From positions 1 through 44,655 of the forward strand of contig NZ_JACJRF010000047.1 in the NCBI RefSeq assembly GCF_014697105.1: 44,655 nt of DNA, given 5' to 3'. The position numbers and the translations under genes were made by a program. The notes under the pieces are model-generated. The model made no database searches. It had not been told where the DNA came from and saw only the letters and a list, made by a program, of their open reading frames with translations. This stretch comes from Anabaena subtropica FACHB-260. GTDB lineage: Bacteria; Cyanobacteriota; Cyanobacteriia; Cyanobacteriales; Nostocaceae. Below are positions 16,317 to 24,958 of the stretch, piece by piece; within the stretch, counting starts at the first letter, position 1, and every line of letters begins with the position of its first letter.

Positions 16317-17783
16317 ATGATTGCATATATAGAAGTTCCGATTATTGGTAAAATTAAATACCCCACACGTTGGCTAATGGGATTGATAACAGCTGGTGTA
16401 TTGGTAGTAAGTGTAACAACTTATAAGATTTTTCAGCCGGGAAACAATAAACAAGATGTGACACAACTAACAGTTCCGGTGGAAACCAAGAACGTCACCA
16501 TCAGAATTACTGCTAGTGGTAAGGTTGTGCCGATTCAGAGTGTGAATATTAGTCCGAAAAATCCTGGTGTCCTGGCGCAATTATATGTCGAACAAGGCGA
16601 TCGCGTGGAGCAAGGACAAATTATTGCCCGGATGGATGTGGGTGATATCGAAGCCCAAATTGCTCAATATCGTGCCAATGTAGCTCAATCTCAAGCCCAG
16701 TTGGATCAAGCTAAGGCGGGGAATCGTCCCCAAGAAATTGCTCAATCCAAGGCACGTCTAGCACAAGTACAAGCCCAGTTAGCCGAATCTGTAGCTGGTA
16801 ATCGCCCCCAAGAAATTGCCAAAGTCGAAGCCCAAGTTGATGCAGCTCAAGCCAGGGTGAATTACACGGCTGAACAGGTAAAACGTTATCAATACCTTTA
16901 CGATCAAGGTGCAGAGAGAAAACAATTACTCGATCAAGCCATCAGTGAAGATAAAAGTGCTAGAGCTAATTTAGCAGAGGCGCAAAAACAATTGTCGTTG
17001 CTGCAAAGTGGTACTCGTAGCGAAGTTATCTCAGCGAAAGAAGCAGCTGTAACTGAAGCAAGGGCAGCACTAGTGCTTTTACAAGAAGGTAGTCGTCCTG
17101 AAGAAATCGCCCAACGTCAAGCCGCACTGAGAGCTGCCCAAGCACAGTTAGCAGCAGCTAATGTTAGGCTATCCGAAACAGTAATTCGCGCTCCCTTCTC
17201 TGGTATAGTCACTCAGAAATACTCGAATATCGGTGCTTTTGTTACGCCTACAACCTCAGCCTCAAGCAGTGCATCAGCTACTTCTAGTTCCATTGTGGCT
17301 GTAGCACGAGGCGTAGAAATACTGGCGCAAGTCCCAGAAACTGATATTGGCCGCATCAAACAAGGACAGCAAGTGGAAATTGTCGCAGATGCCTATCCTG
17401 ATCAAGTTTTTCAAGGTCGTGTCCGTTTAATTGCGCCGGAAGCGGTAATTGAACAAGGTGTGACATCCTTTCAAGTACGGGTGGCTATTGATACGGGAAT
17501 AGATAAACTGCGATCTGGCTTGAATGTAGATTTGACCTTTTTGGGCGATCGCGTCAGTGATGCTTTAGTATTACCAACTGTGTCTATTGTCACCGAAAAT
17601 GGTAAAACAGGTGTTTTAGTGCCAGATACCAACAATAAACCCCAGTTTCGAGAAGTCACAGTAGGCGCACAAATCGAAGACCAAACTCAAGTTTTATCAG
17701 GCGTAAATCAAGGCGATCGCGTGTTTGTTGACTTACCCCAAGACTACAAAATCCAACAGGCCAAAGAGAAAGCAAATCAATGA
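16317..17783 (+). CDS. HlyD/MacA-type membrane fusion protein, second copy
   Basis: About 488 aa, paralogous to the adaptor at 10910. One TM helix (LMGLITAGVLVVSVTTYKIF), a lipoyl half (VNISPKNPGVLAQLYVEQGD), a long coiled-coil hairpin with four GNRPQEI/GTRSEVI/GSRPEEI units, the second lipoyl half (VIRAPFSGIVTQKYSNIG), a beta-barrel and a membrane-proximal domain. It lacks the Gly-rich tail of the first copy. A TTG at 16308 is in frame, but the ATG at 16317 after AATAGG is the likelier start. Its stop overlaps the start of the permease by 4 bases (ATGA), so the two are translationally coupled. Confidence 0.9.
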   Translation: MIAYIEVPIIGKIKYPTRWLMGLITAGVLVVSVTTYKIFQPGNNKQDVTQLTVPVETKNVTIRITASGKVVPIQSVNISPKNPGVLAQLYVEQGDRVEQGQIIARMDVGDIEAQIAQYRANVAQSQAQLDQAKAGNRPQEIAQSKARLAQVQAQLAESVAGNRPQEIAKVEAQVDAAQARVNYTAEQVKRYQYLYDQGAERKQLLDQAISEDKSARANLAEAQKQLSLLQSGTRSEVISAKEAAVTEARAALVLLQEGSRPEEIAQRQAALRAAQAQLAAANVRLSETVIRAPFSGIVTQKYSNIGAFVTPTTSASSSASATSSSIVAVARGVEILAQVPETDIGRIKQGQQVEIVADAYPDQVFQGRVRLIAPEAVIEQGVTSFQVRVAIDTGIDKLRSGLNVDLTFLGDRVSDALVLPTVSIVTENGKTGVLVPDTNNKPQFREVTVGAQIEDQTQVLSGVNQGDRVFVDLPQDYKIQQAKEKANQ

Positions 17784-18997
17784 ACTTCTTAGAAAGCGTG
17801 CAAATGGCAGGGAAAACTCTGCTGTCGAATAAACTGCGTAGCGCCCTGACTATGTTGGGGATTGTCATTGGTAACGCCTCAGTGATTGCGATGATTGGCA
17901 TTGGTGAGGGGGGACAGAGTTATGTGAAGAGAGAGTTAGAATCTCTAGGGCCAAACGTGCTGTTTGTGATTCCAGGGAACCAAGCCACTCAACGCATCTC
18001 TAACAGCTTACCAAAAACTCTGGTGTTAGCAGATGCAGAAGCGATCGCCACCCAAGTACCAACTATCTCAGCCGTGACTGTAGAGTTAAATAGTAGGCAA
18101 GTAGTGACCTACAGTAACAGAAATACTAACGTTAATATTATTGGTACAAATCCCAACTTTTTAGTTGTACGTGATTTTACTGTGGATCAAGGACGATTTT
18201 TTACTGATGTAGATATGAAGCGCAGCAATCAGGTTGCGGTAGTTGGTGCAAAATTAGCTGGAAGACTCTTTGGTAATACTAATCCTGTAGGCCAGCAGTT
18301 ACGCATAAAAGATACCAGCTTTCAAGTCATTGGTGTATTGGAAGGCAAAGGTTCAAACCTTGGTGTTGATTATGATGATGCGGCAATGATACCCGTAATC
18401 ACAGCAGCAAACCGCATTATTGGACGCACTTCTCCCTACGGCTTGGAGTTGACTTTTATCGTCGCCTCAGCGAAGAATGCCGAAAGTGTAGATGCAGCAG
18501 TCTTTCAAATTACTAACTTGCTGCGACAACGACACAAAATCACAGGTGAAGACGACTTTACCATCAGGACTCAAAAAGATGCCTTGCAAACAGTCGGACA
18601 GATCACAGGTGCATTGACAATTATGTTAGCAGCGATCGCTGGCATATCCTTATTTGTTGGTGGCATCGGTATCATGAATATTATGCTCGTCTCCGTCACC
18701 GAACGTACCCAAGAAATCGGGCTGCGTAAAGCTATCGGCGCAACAGAACAGGATATTTTGTTGCAATTTATGATTGAATCCGTGATTGTATCTGCCATTG
18801 GTGGCTTAGTTGGGACTGGCGTTGGTGTCAGTGGCATCATGTTAGTTGCAGCTTTCACACCCTTAGAAGCAGCCATTTCTCCAGTAGCCATTGCTACGGC
18901 TGTTAGTGTTTCCGGTGCGATCGGCTTATTTTTTGGCGTAGTTCCCGCCCGTCGTGCGGCTAAACTCGATCCCATCGTGGCTTTAAGAAGTGCGTAA
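17780..18997 (+). CDS. MacB/DevC-type ABC permease, second copy
   Basis: 405 aa, FtsX/MacB permease fold: TM1 (LGIVIGNASVIAMIGIGEGG), periplasmic MacB_PCD domain, then three TM helices with SVTERTQEIGLRKAIGA and the end PARRAAKLDPIVALRSA. Overlaps the adaptor stop by 4 bases. No ATPase gene follows; downstream is an intergenic repeat and then an unrelated cyclase. It must use an ATPase from elsewhere, for which 13851-14525 (3 kb away) or 650-1402 are the candidates in this window. Substrate unknown. Confidence 0.9.
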   Translation: MNFLESVQMAGKTLLSNKLRSALTMLGIVIGNASVIAMIGIGEGGQSYVKRELESLGPNVLFVIPGNQATQRISNSLPKTLVLADAEAIATQVPTISAVTVELNSRQVVTYSNRNTNVNIIGTNPNFLVVRDFTVDQGRFFTDVDMKRSNQVAVVGAKLAGRLFGNTNPVGQQLRIKDTSFQVIGVLEGKGSNLGVDYDDAAMIPVITAANRIIGRTSPYGLELTFIVASAKNAESVDAAVFQITNLLRQRHKITGEDDFTIRTQKDALQTVGQITGALTIMLAAIAGISLFVGGIGIMNIMLVSVTERTQEIGLRKAIGATEQDILLQFMIESVIVSAIGGLVGTGVGVSGIMLVAAFTPLEAAISPVAIATAVSVSGAIGLFFGVVPARRAAKLDPIVALRSA

Positions 18998-19007
18998 TAC
19001 CAATTTA

Positions 19008-19080
19008 CAATTCGCAATACCGCAAGCGGTGAACACGGTAGCGTTCCGTAGGAAAGGCTAACGCCGACGCAATTCGCAAT
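19008..19080. repeat. Small interspersed repeat flanked by 11-bp direct repeats
   Basis: CAATTCGCAAT occurs at 19008-19018 and again at 19070-19080. The 51 bases between hold ACCGC-AA-GCGGT (19019-19030) and a second imperfect hairpin built on GTTCC/GGAAA that ends with AACGCCGACG, sequences typical of Nostoc intergenic repeats. The matching flanks look like a target duplication or a repeat nested in another. Confidence 0.6.
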
Positions 19081-19185
19081 TGAAAAATACTGGCTTGACA
19101 AGGGTTTCTGGATGTGGGTCTGTTTCAAGATTTTCGTTTCTCTTGAAGTAGTATCGAAACTGACATTTAATAGAAGATTTAGAAT

Positions 19186-20220
19186 ATGGAATATGTTGAA
19201 AACACACAGTCCAACACTGAGGTTTTAGCGAAAGAAACTCTCATTTTCCCAGGATTTTATACAACTAACATCGGGAAACTTTCTAGTACTGATACCTCAA
19301 GTTTTCAAGGAGTCTTTACTACTGCTATCACCAATCTAAAGAACGACTACACTAAAGATAAGTATATACGTGACGAGAGATTTGATCAGTCTTGGGATCA
19401 CATTCAAGGTGAGGCGCGAGAACTCATAGTTAAACTTCTGGAAATGTACTGTGCTGCTGAGTACTCAGGATTTCTTCTATACAAAGAATTATCACATGAA
19501 CTTAAGGAAACAAACAGCGTCCTTTCAGATGGATTCTCCCTGATGTCTCGTGATGAAGCCCGTCACGCTAGTTTTCTAAATAAAGCCCTATTAGATTTTC
19601 ATCTTAAACCTGGATTAGGTTTTCTAAAGAAAGAACATAGAAAATATATTTTTCTACCTTTTTCATGGTTTATCTACTCTACCTATCTGTCTGAGAGAAT
19701 TTCTAGCTGTTATTACATAACCATTTTCGAGCATTTAGAATCTCATCCTGAATACTCCATCTATCCTCTTTTTAGCTTCTATAAATCATGGAGTGAAGAT
19801 GAGAATCGACATGGAGATTTTTTTGGTGCAGTTATTAAATCTCAACTACAACTTTCTAATGGATTGAAGGCAAGATTAGTCTGCAAGTTCTTTTTGCTGC
19901 TGATTTTTAGTATGACATACTTCAAGCATAAAAGTAATTATAAACTCCTTGCATTGCTTGGGCTAGATGCTCGTGAATACTACGTGTCTACAATAAGAAA
20001 GGTCAACAACTCTATCAGAAAAGATTTACCTGTAGTTATCGATCTTGAGGAGTTACAGTTGTTTGAAGAATTAGACATTTGCTTGCTGCATATTTCAGAA
20101 AATGAAAAAATCAATATTTCAAATCAGAACACTCTCTTAAAATTAATTAGAAAAATTCCGCATTATTCCACTATTTTATTAGTTATATTACGTCTATTAA
20201 TACGTAGTGGAACTGCTTAA
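19186..20220 (+). CDS. acsF: Mg-protoporphyrin IX monomethyl ester cyclase (AcsF/ChlE), divergent copy
   Basis: 344 aa of the diiron oxidative cyclase that makes the fifth ring of chlorophyll, turning Mg-protoporphyrin monomethyl ester into protochlorophyllide. Family phrases are ETLIFPGFYTT, QSWDHIQGEAREL, AAEYSGFLLYKEL, LMSRDEARHASFLNKAL, TYLSERISSCYYITIFEHLE and DENRHGDFF. Likely iron ligands include Glu92, Glu124/His127 and Glu206/His209, so the centre looks intact. Compared with main AcsF copies it is shorter and unusually divergent over residues 1-60 and 220-344. Cyanobacteria often have several copies with different oxygen needs; this may be a specialised one. Base composition is AT-richer than its neighbours. 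Single gene after a repeat-rich gap. Confidence 0.85.
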   Translation: MEYVENTQSNTEVLAKETLIFPGFYTTNIGKLSSTDTSSFQGVFTTAITNLKNDYTKDKYIRDERFDQSWDHIQGEARELIVKLLEMYCAAEYSGFLLYKELSHELKETNSVLSDGFSLMSRDEARHASFLNKALLDFHLKPGLGFLKKEHRKYIFLPFSWFIYSTYLSERISSCYYITIFEHLESHPEYSIYPLFSFYKSWSEDENRHGDFFGAVIKSQLQLSNGLKARLVCKFFLLLIFSMTYFKHKSNYKLLALLGLDAREYYVSTIRKVNNSIRKDLPVVIDLEELQLFEELDICLLHISENEKINISNQNTLLKLIRKIPHYSTILLVILRLLIRSGTA

Positions 20221-20304
20221 AAGATTAACCTAGATGTATTAATGCTTTTTACGGTTGGGAATTAGCAAAAAACAATCACCCTTACCTTTTTTCTTAATGC
20301 CTAC

Positions 20305-20733
20305 CTAACTACTAGTTTGATTGAACACATCTAAAATATGTCGGCAGACTTGTTTGAGTTGATTACCAACCTCAACAGAGGGTGCAGATTCACCCACAAA
20401 ACTCCAATTTTCCACTGTAGACAGTCGCCACACCTCACCCCGATGATCAAATCCCGCTACTTCTAAACCAATCGCCCGGCGTAACTTTGTCATCGGGTCT
20501 TGGTAAAATCGGATTTGAATTAAAACACTACGACTACGCCAAGATTTGCTGACACCAGGAAAATGAAAGCCAATGTCAATAGAATCTGGATCAACTAACT
20601 CTCTAGTTTCTGGATCATTCTTCCAAGGTTTTAAATCTGATTTAGCATCAGGAAACTCAAATTTGAATAAATTCACTACCGTAGCAATCTTGCTGGCGAG
20701 TTCAAGGTTAGTTGCCTGTTCAGATGCGTTCAC
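20305..20733 (-). CDS. Conserved hypothetical protein, 142 aa
   Basis: Not recognised as a named family. A soluble protein with an alternating basic/acidic, Trp-containing pattern (DIGFHFPGVSKSWRSRS, VLIQIRFYQDP, GEVWRLSTVENW) that suggests a compact alpha+beta fold. No signal peptide, membrane segment or metal motif. It starts with ATG after AGGAGTG and reads convergently to the cyclase gene. It has the look of a conserved cyanobacterial protein of unknown role. Confidence 0.7.
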   Translation of the reverse strand: MNASEQATNLELASKIATVVNLFKFEFPDAKSDLKPWKNDPETRELVDPDSIDIGFHFPGVSKSWRSRSVLIQIRFYQDPMTKLRRAIGLEVAGFDHRGEVWRLSTVENWSFVGESAPSVEVGNQLKQVCRHILDVFNQTSS

Positions 20734-21100
20734 TAAAAAACACTCCTTTGTTTTGTCAGTCTAGGGGAATGTGACAAAATAAAACCGCCAGAAGGCTTAT
20801 CATACTTGGTTTTTTAGCTTATCAAGACCCTGGAAATTTAGCAACTTTTTATCAGGCTTTCCTCATAATGGTGGTGAGGTAAATTGAGCAGCAACCGCTT
20901 ATTCTTAGTTCAGGGATTATATAAGATTCTATTGAGTAATTATACTCAAAAAAAGCTGATACTGCACCTTTTGTAGAAAATATGACGTGAGCATATTAAA
21001 AATTTTCGGCAAAATCATTTATTAGTAAGAACGATAACTTACCTTTGCGATCTAAAATTACACTGTGAATCGGCAAAAAGAAACCAACCAATTTCAGTGT
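20734..21100. other. Intergenic region between divergent hypothetical gene and psbQ
   Basis: 367 bases, no gene. It should hold the psbQ promoter. A short inverted repeat GAGTA-N4-TACTC at 20934-20947 is the only symmetric feature noticed. No convincing -35/-10 pair was found. Confidence 0.5.
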
Positions 21101-21568
21101 ATGGCGCGTCAACGCTCAATTATTTCATTACTTCTGGTATTATTAGCAACTTTCCTCATTAGTTGCAGCAGTCCTACTACCGCAGTTGCACCACCAACCT
21201 ACACAACTGCACAACTGGAAAAAATTCAAGGATACGCACCAGATATTCAGGTTGTGCGCGATCGCGCGGACGAACTGAAAAACTTGATCCTGAAAAAAGA
21301 ATGGATTGATGTAGGTAATTTTATTCATGGCCCCATTACGGAAGCCAGGTTAACTATGACCTATATCACACCCAACCTGCTACCTAAAGACCAAGTCACA
21401 GCACGGCAAATCAACAAAGATTTTCTCAGTCACCTAGTGAAAATCGATCAGGCTGCTAGTGCTGGTAATTCTGCACTTGCTTTAAGTAATTATCAAGCTG
21501 CTGTTGCAGATATTGATAAGTTCATCCAACTGCTACCTGACACTAGCAGTCAGTCAGAGGCAGGTTAA
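21101..21568 (+). CDS. psbQ: Photosystem II PsbQ (CyanoQ) lipoprotein
   Basis: 155 aa. Signal peptide with lipobox LISC (acylated Cys near residue 22) puts it on the lumenal face of the thylakoid membrane. The mature part is a four-helix bundle with the PsbQ pattern YTTAQLEKIQGYAPDIQVVRD, WIDVGNFIHGP and ITPNLLP. It steadies the oxygen-evolving side of photosystem II and marks fully assembled complexes. A GTG at 21065 is in frame, but the ATG at 21101 gives a normal lipoprotein signal peptide. Single gene. Confidence 0.88.
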   Translation: MARQRSIISLLLVLLATFLISCSSPTTAVAPPTYTTAQLEKIQGYAPDIQVVRDRADELKNLILKKEWIDVGNFIHGPITEARLTMTYITPNLLPKDQVTARQINKDFLSHLVKIDQAASAGNSALALSNYQAAVADIDKFIQLLPDTSSQSEAG

Positions 21569-21699
21569 GACAGGGGAAAATAAGAGATGAGGGAGGAAAA
21601 GAAGCAGGGGATTAGGAAGTAGGGGGAGAAATTTCCTCTTTTTCCGCTAACCTGATTCCTCATTCTTCCCTCACCTCTCCCATTGTGTAAACAAAACTT

Positions 21700-22782
21700 A
21701 TGAATGTAGCGATTATTGGTTGCGGTGTCGTTGGGGCGGCGATCGCCTATGAACTCAGCCAAGTCCCCGGAATCAAAATCACAGTTTTTGACAAACAACC
21801 ACCCGCACAAGCTTCTACAGGTGCAGCACTCGGTGTTTTAGTAGGCATCATCAGTCAAAAAATCAAGGGTAAAGCTTGGCAGATGCGGCAAACTAGCATT
21901 CAACGCTATGAAACTTTGATTCCTGAACTCGAAGCTATCACAGGGCGCAAAATTCCTTTTAACCGTCAAGGTATTCTTAGTCTTTGCTTAGACGCAGAAA
22001 AGTTAGAAGGTTGGGAAAAGTTAGCAGCCATTCGCCACTCCCAAGGTTGGCAATTAGAAATCTGGGACACAGCTAAACTTAAACATATCTGTCCTCAAGT
22101 TGTAAATCCTCAAATTACAGGCGCTGTCTACTCTCCACAAGACCGCCAACTAGATCCGACTGCCTTAACTTTAGCTTTAGTTGAAGCTGCCCAGCATAAT
22201 GGAGTAACTTTCAGATTTGGTGTAACAGTGTTGGGAGTAAATACCACACAAACAACTCAATGCACATCAGTCGAGACAACAGAAGGTCAAATTACCACAG
22301 ACTGGATAATTATCTCGGCTGGGTTGGGTTCCACAGCTATCACAACACAACTCAACCAAAAAGTAGATATTCGTCCTGTGTTGGGACAAGCTTTGCAAGT
22401 ACGCTTAGGGCATTTGCTAGGAAATCCCGACTTTCAGCCAGCGATTACAGGTAATGACGTGCATATAGTCCCTGTAGGTGGTGGCGACTATTGGATAGGT
22501 GCAACAGTGGAATTTCCCACAAATGGCGATGAAATACCACCTAATCACGAACTACTGGAAACTGTTAGACAACAAGCGATCGCTTTCTGTCCAGAATTAG
22601 CAACAGCCCAAATTATTCGCACTTGGTCAGGATTACGCCCCCGTCCTGAAGGTCGCCCAGCACCAGTAATTGATGAAATACCAGGGTTTAGTAATCTACT
22701 GTTGGCGACTGGACACTATCGCAATGGTGTTTTACTCGCACCCGCAACTGCTCAGGCAATTCGTGAGAAGATTCTCAGATAG
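21700..22782 (+). CDS. FAD-dependent amino-acid/glycine oxidase (DAO family)
   Basis: 360 aa of the D-amino-acid oxidase/ThiO group. The dinucleotide-binding motif IIGCGVVGAAIAYEL opens the protein (residues 5-19), and TGAALGVLVGIIS follows. The C-terminal FAD contacts are TWSGLRPRPEGRPAPVIDEI and NLLLATGHYRNGVLLAP, as in glycine oxidase. Expected to oxidise glycine or another small amine with release of peroxide; ThiO makes the thiazole precursor of thiamine, but no thi gene is adjacent so this assignment is tentative. Signal peptide absent. A tandem repeat follows the stop. Confidence 0.85.
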   Translation: MNVAIIGCGVVGAAIAYELSQVPGIKITVFDKQPPAQASTGAALGVLVGIISQKIKGKAWQMRQTSIQRYETLIPELEAITGRKIPFNRQGILSLCLDAEKLEGWEKLAAIRHSQGWQLEIWDTAKLKHICPQVVNPQITGAVYSPQDRQLDPTALTLALVEAAQHNGVTFRFGVTVLGVNTTQTTQCTSVETTEGQITTDWIIISAGLGSTAITTQLNQKVDIRPVLGQALQVRLGHLLGNPDFQPAITGNDVHIVPVGGGDYWIGATVEFPTNGDEIPPNHELLETVRQQAIAFCPELATAQIIRTWSGLRPRPEGRPAPVIDEIPGFSNLLLATGHYRNGVLLAPATAQAIREKILR

Positions 22783-22783
22783 G

Positions 22784-22827
22784 GAGTAATGAGTTAGGAG
22801 TAATGAGTAATGAGTAATGAGTAATAA
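22784..22827. repeat. Heptanucleotide tandem repeat (GAGTAAT)n
   Basis: About six units of GAGTAAT or close variants starting one base after the oxidase stop codon. Short tandemly repeated heptamers are a known mark of Nostocales genomes. Confidence 0.75.
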
Positions 22828-22843
22828 GTGGTAAGTCATTATT

Positions 22844-22870
22844 CCTAATTCACGCCTAATGTGAATTAGG
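22844..22870. terminator. Perfect 10-bp hairpin
   Basis: CCTAATTCAC and GTGAATTAGG pair fully around a 7-nt loop. It lies between the oxidase and hydrolase genes and contains the reverse complement of the 16-nt repeat at 91-106. No T run follows, so it may be a repeat hairpin more than a true terminator. Confidence 0.5.
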
Positions 22871-22929
22871 AGAACTGTTGATTTTTGACTAATGACCAAA
22901 TATTTTGAAAAACTTTTTAGGAAAAGAGC

Positions 22930-23778
22930 GTGTCGATAACAGAAAATAAAATAACAGTAAATTCTTTAGAGTGGTTTTATCGGGAATCTCTACCAATTGG
23001 TAGGAGTGACTTACTGCCTGTGTTGTTACTGCACGGTATACCGTCACAAAGTTATAGTTGGCGAAATATCTTACCAGCATTAGCTAGTCAAGGAACACGA
23101 GCGATCGCTCCAGATTGGATTGGTTCGGGCTTTTCGTCCAAGCCTGAAAAACAAGAGTTTGCTTACACTACAGAAGCATACATCACAGCATTAGCCGGAT
23201 TTATTCAAGCATTAGAAATTGAACGTTTTTCTCTAGTTGTGCAAGGTTTTTTAGGGTCTGTCGGTCTACAATATGCCTTAAAATACCCCCAACAAATTGC
23301 TAACATAGCCATCTTAAATACCCCAGTTTCTACTGCTGCCAAATTACCTTGGAAAATTAAACAAATGGGTCTACCTTTTATCGGTGACATGATGACTCAA
23401 GACCCCTTATTAATTGACAGGACTTTAGAAGGTGGTAGTCGTTACCGCATTGAAGACCAAGATTTAGACGTTTATCGCAAACCTTTTTTGAAAACCTCTG
23501 CCGTAGGAAGGGCGCTTTTAACTACCATCCGCAATTTGCAACTCCCTGAAGCCATGACAGAAATTGAATCTGGCTTTAAACAATGGCAACAACCAATTTT
23601 ACTACAATGGGGAATGATAGACCCTTGGTTGCCCGTAGAAGTAGCACAACAGTTTGCTGATACCGTACCTAATGCCGAATTAGTCAAACTTAACAACGTC
23701 GGTCACTACCCACAAGAACACTACCACAAAACAATTTTAGAAGACCTTCTCCCCTTTCTACGTCGTGCTGAGGGTTAA
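22930..23778 (+). CDS. Alpha/beta-fold hydrolase lacking the canonical nucleophile
   Basis: 282 aa with the haloalkane-dehalogenase/epoxide-hydrolase layout: oxyanion-hole LLLHGIPSQSYSW near 32-44, APDWIGSGFS at 60-69, a cap region, the acid Asp231 in WGMIDPW and the base His259 in NVGHYPQ. At the nucleophile elbow the sequence is VVQGFLGSVG, so Gly106 stands where Asp or Ser is expected. Either Ser110 serves, or the protein is not a normal hydrolase. The phrase is clean on both sides, so this is not a frameshift. Starts with GTG after AGGAAAAG. Convergent to yidD. Confidence 0.82.
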   Translation: MSITENKITVNSLEWFYRESLPIGRSDLLPVLLLHGIPSQSYSWRNILPALASQGTRAIAPDWIGSGFSSKPEKQEFAYTTEAYITALAGFIQALEIERFSLVVQGFLGSVGLQYALKYPQQIANIAILNTPVSTAAKLPWKIKQMGLPFIGDMMTQDPLLIDRTLEGGSRYRIEDQDLDVYRKPFLKTSAVGRALLTTIRNLQLPEAMTEIESGFKQWQQPILLQWGMIDPWLPVEVAQQFADTVPNAELVKLNNVGHYPQEHYHKTILEDLLPFLRRAEG

Positions 23779-23800
23779 CTGTTGACTATTGACTGTTCTC

Positions 23801-24097
23801 CTACTCCCTACTTTCATCATGATCACAACAATGATGACCTCCGGGCGGGCGTAGTCCATCTCTACGAGAGGCTGCGACAACGCCTATCTCCGGTACAGGA
23901 TCATAACCACCAGGATGAAAGGGATGACAGCGTAAGATGCGACGTATAGCCATCCAGCCACCATGTAAAACGCCAAATCTTTCAATGGCTTGGATGGCAT
24001 ACATTGAGCAAGTGGGCTGAAAGCGACAAGTCGGGGGATATAGTGGTGAGATAAACATCCTATATCCCTGAATCAACCAAATCAATATTTGCTTCAT
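23801..24097 (-). CDS. yidD: YidD membrane protein insertion efficiency factor
   Basis: 98 aa. The family core is complete: an amphipathic start ([20 protein letters not shown]), then the cysteine phrase [18 protein letters not shown], and [17 protein letters not shown]. YidD helps YidC insert inner-membrane proteins. The frame runs on to a start at 24190, but the ATG at 24097 gives the usual N-terminus. After the normal end (GGYDPVP) come about 28 extra residues, rich in Arg, His and Cys, whose DNA (about 23836-23890) resembles a Nostoc interspersed repeat; the tail is probably accidental. Confidence 0.88.
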   Translation of the reverse strand: MKQILIWLIQGYRMFISPLYPPTCRFQPTCSMYAIQAIERFGVLHGGWMAIRRILRCHPFHPGGYDPVPEIGVVAASRRDGLRPPGGHHCCDHDESRE

Positions 24098-24120
24098 GAG
24101 CGTCACCCAAATCTTATAAA

Positions 24121-24867
24121 TTGGTAAGAAAGGTAAAAAATTTCTATCTTGTATTATCTTTGTTAAATCTATTTTCTGAATTAATCTCAACTCCGCCTTT
24201 GTGGCTGCAAATTACTATTGTTGCAGCTTGGGTATTCTTCATTCTGGCGATCGCCGGATTGGTAAATCGCTTTGCCACTAGTGACTCAGAAATAGTCCGA
24301 AAAATAGTTCATATTGGCGCTGGCCATGTCATTTTACTAGCTTGGTGGTTAGATATTCCTGCTAGTGTGGGCATTGGTGCTTCTATTGTGGCAAGTATCG
24401 TTACTCTGTTGTCTTACATCTTCCCACTTCTCCCTGGTATCAATAGTGTGGGACGACAAAGCTTAGGGACGTTTTTTTATGCTGTCAGTGTCGGCGTTCT
24501 AGTTGCTTGGTTTTGGCACATCCAACAGCCACAATATGCGGCGATCGGTATGATGGTAATGGCCTGGGGTGACGGATTAGCCGCTTTAATTGGACAGCGA
24601 TTTGGTAAGCATAAGTATAAACTTTTAGGAGCGCAAAAAAGCTGGGAAGGCTCCTTAACTATGGCTTTAGCTAGTTATTTAGTGTGTAGCTTAATTTTAC
24701 TGGGTGTCATCGGCAATGTTTGGCAAACTTGGGCTGTCTCACTGGTAGTTGCTTTTGTCGCCACTAGCTTGGAAGCTTTTTCTTTTTTGGGTGTTGACAA
24801 TTTGACTGTGCCTATAGGTAGTGCAGCTATAGCATTTACGCTAATTCAGTTCTGGCCACTGCACTAA
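24121..24867 (+). CDS. Phytol kinase-like (VTE5/dolichol kinase family) membrane protein
   Basis: 248 aa with about six TM helices. The CTP-dependent polyprenol/phytol kinase signature is present: [10 protein letters not shown] near 60-69, [15 protein letters not shown] near 147-161 and [11 protein letters not shown] near 168-178. In cyanobacteria and plants the VTE5 group phosphorylates phytol from chlorophyll breakdown for tocopherol and chlorophyll synthesis. The frame opens with TTG at 24121 and there is no ATG before the first helix; TTG codons inside are alternatives, so the start is uncertain. The 5' end is close to, and divergent from, yidD. Confidence 0.8.
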   Translation: MVRKVKNFYLVLSLLNLFSELISTPPLWLQITIVAAWVFFILAIAGLVNRFATSDSEIVRKIVHIGAGHVILLAWWLDIPASVGIGASIVASIVTLLSYIFPLLPGINSVGRQSLGTFFYAVSVGVLVAWFWHIQQPQYAAIGMMVMAWGDGLAALIGQRFGKHKYKLLGAQKSWEGSLTMALASYLVCSLILLGVIGNVWQTWAVSLVVAFVATSLEAFSFLGVDNLTVPIGSAAIAFTLIQFWPLH

Positions 24868-24910
24868 AAATCCAGTCACGTGAGTATCCCAGAATTTTTT
24901 CTCAAAGTAC

Positions 24911-24941
24911 TTGACATCACCCATACACAAACTGCTATATT
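24911..24941 (+). promoter_or_regulatory. Promoter of tRNA-Gln
   Basis: A perfect -35 TTGACA (24911-24916) and TATATT (24936-24941) are separated by 19 bases, with TG one base before the -10 (TGC-TATATT), an extended -10. Transcription would begin about 10 bases before the tRNA. Confidence 0.7.
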
Positions 24942-24958
24942 AATAAAGTCAAAAACGT

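Noticed and set aside
18571-19128. 185-codon frame on the minus strand opposite the second permease
   Set aside because: It is a shadow of the permease codons: Thr/Pro/Ile-rich, no family pattern, and it ends in the intergenic repeat.
22784-22870. Possible CRISPR array in the repeated stretch after the oxidase gene
   Set aside because: The units are 7 bp without spacers, followed by a single hairpin; no cas gene is in the window.
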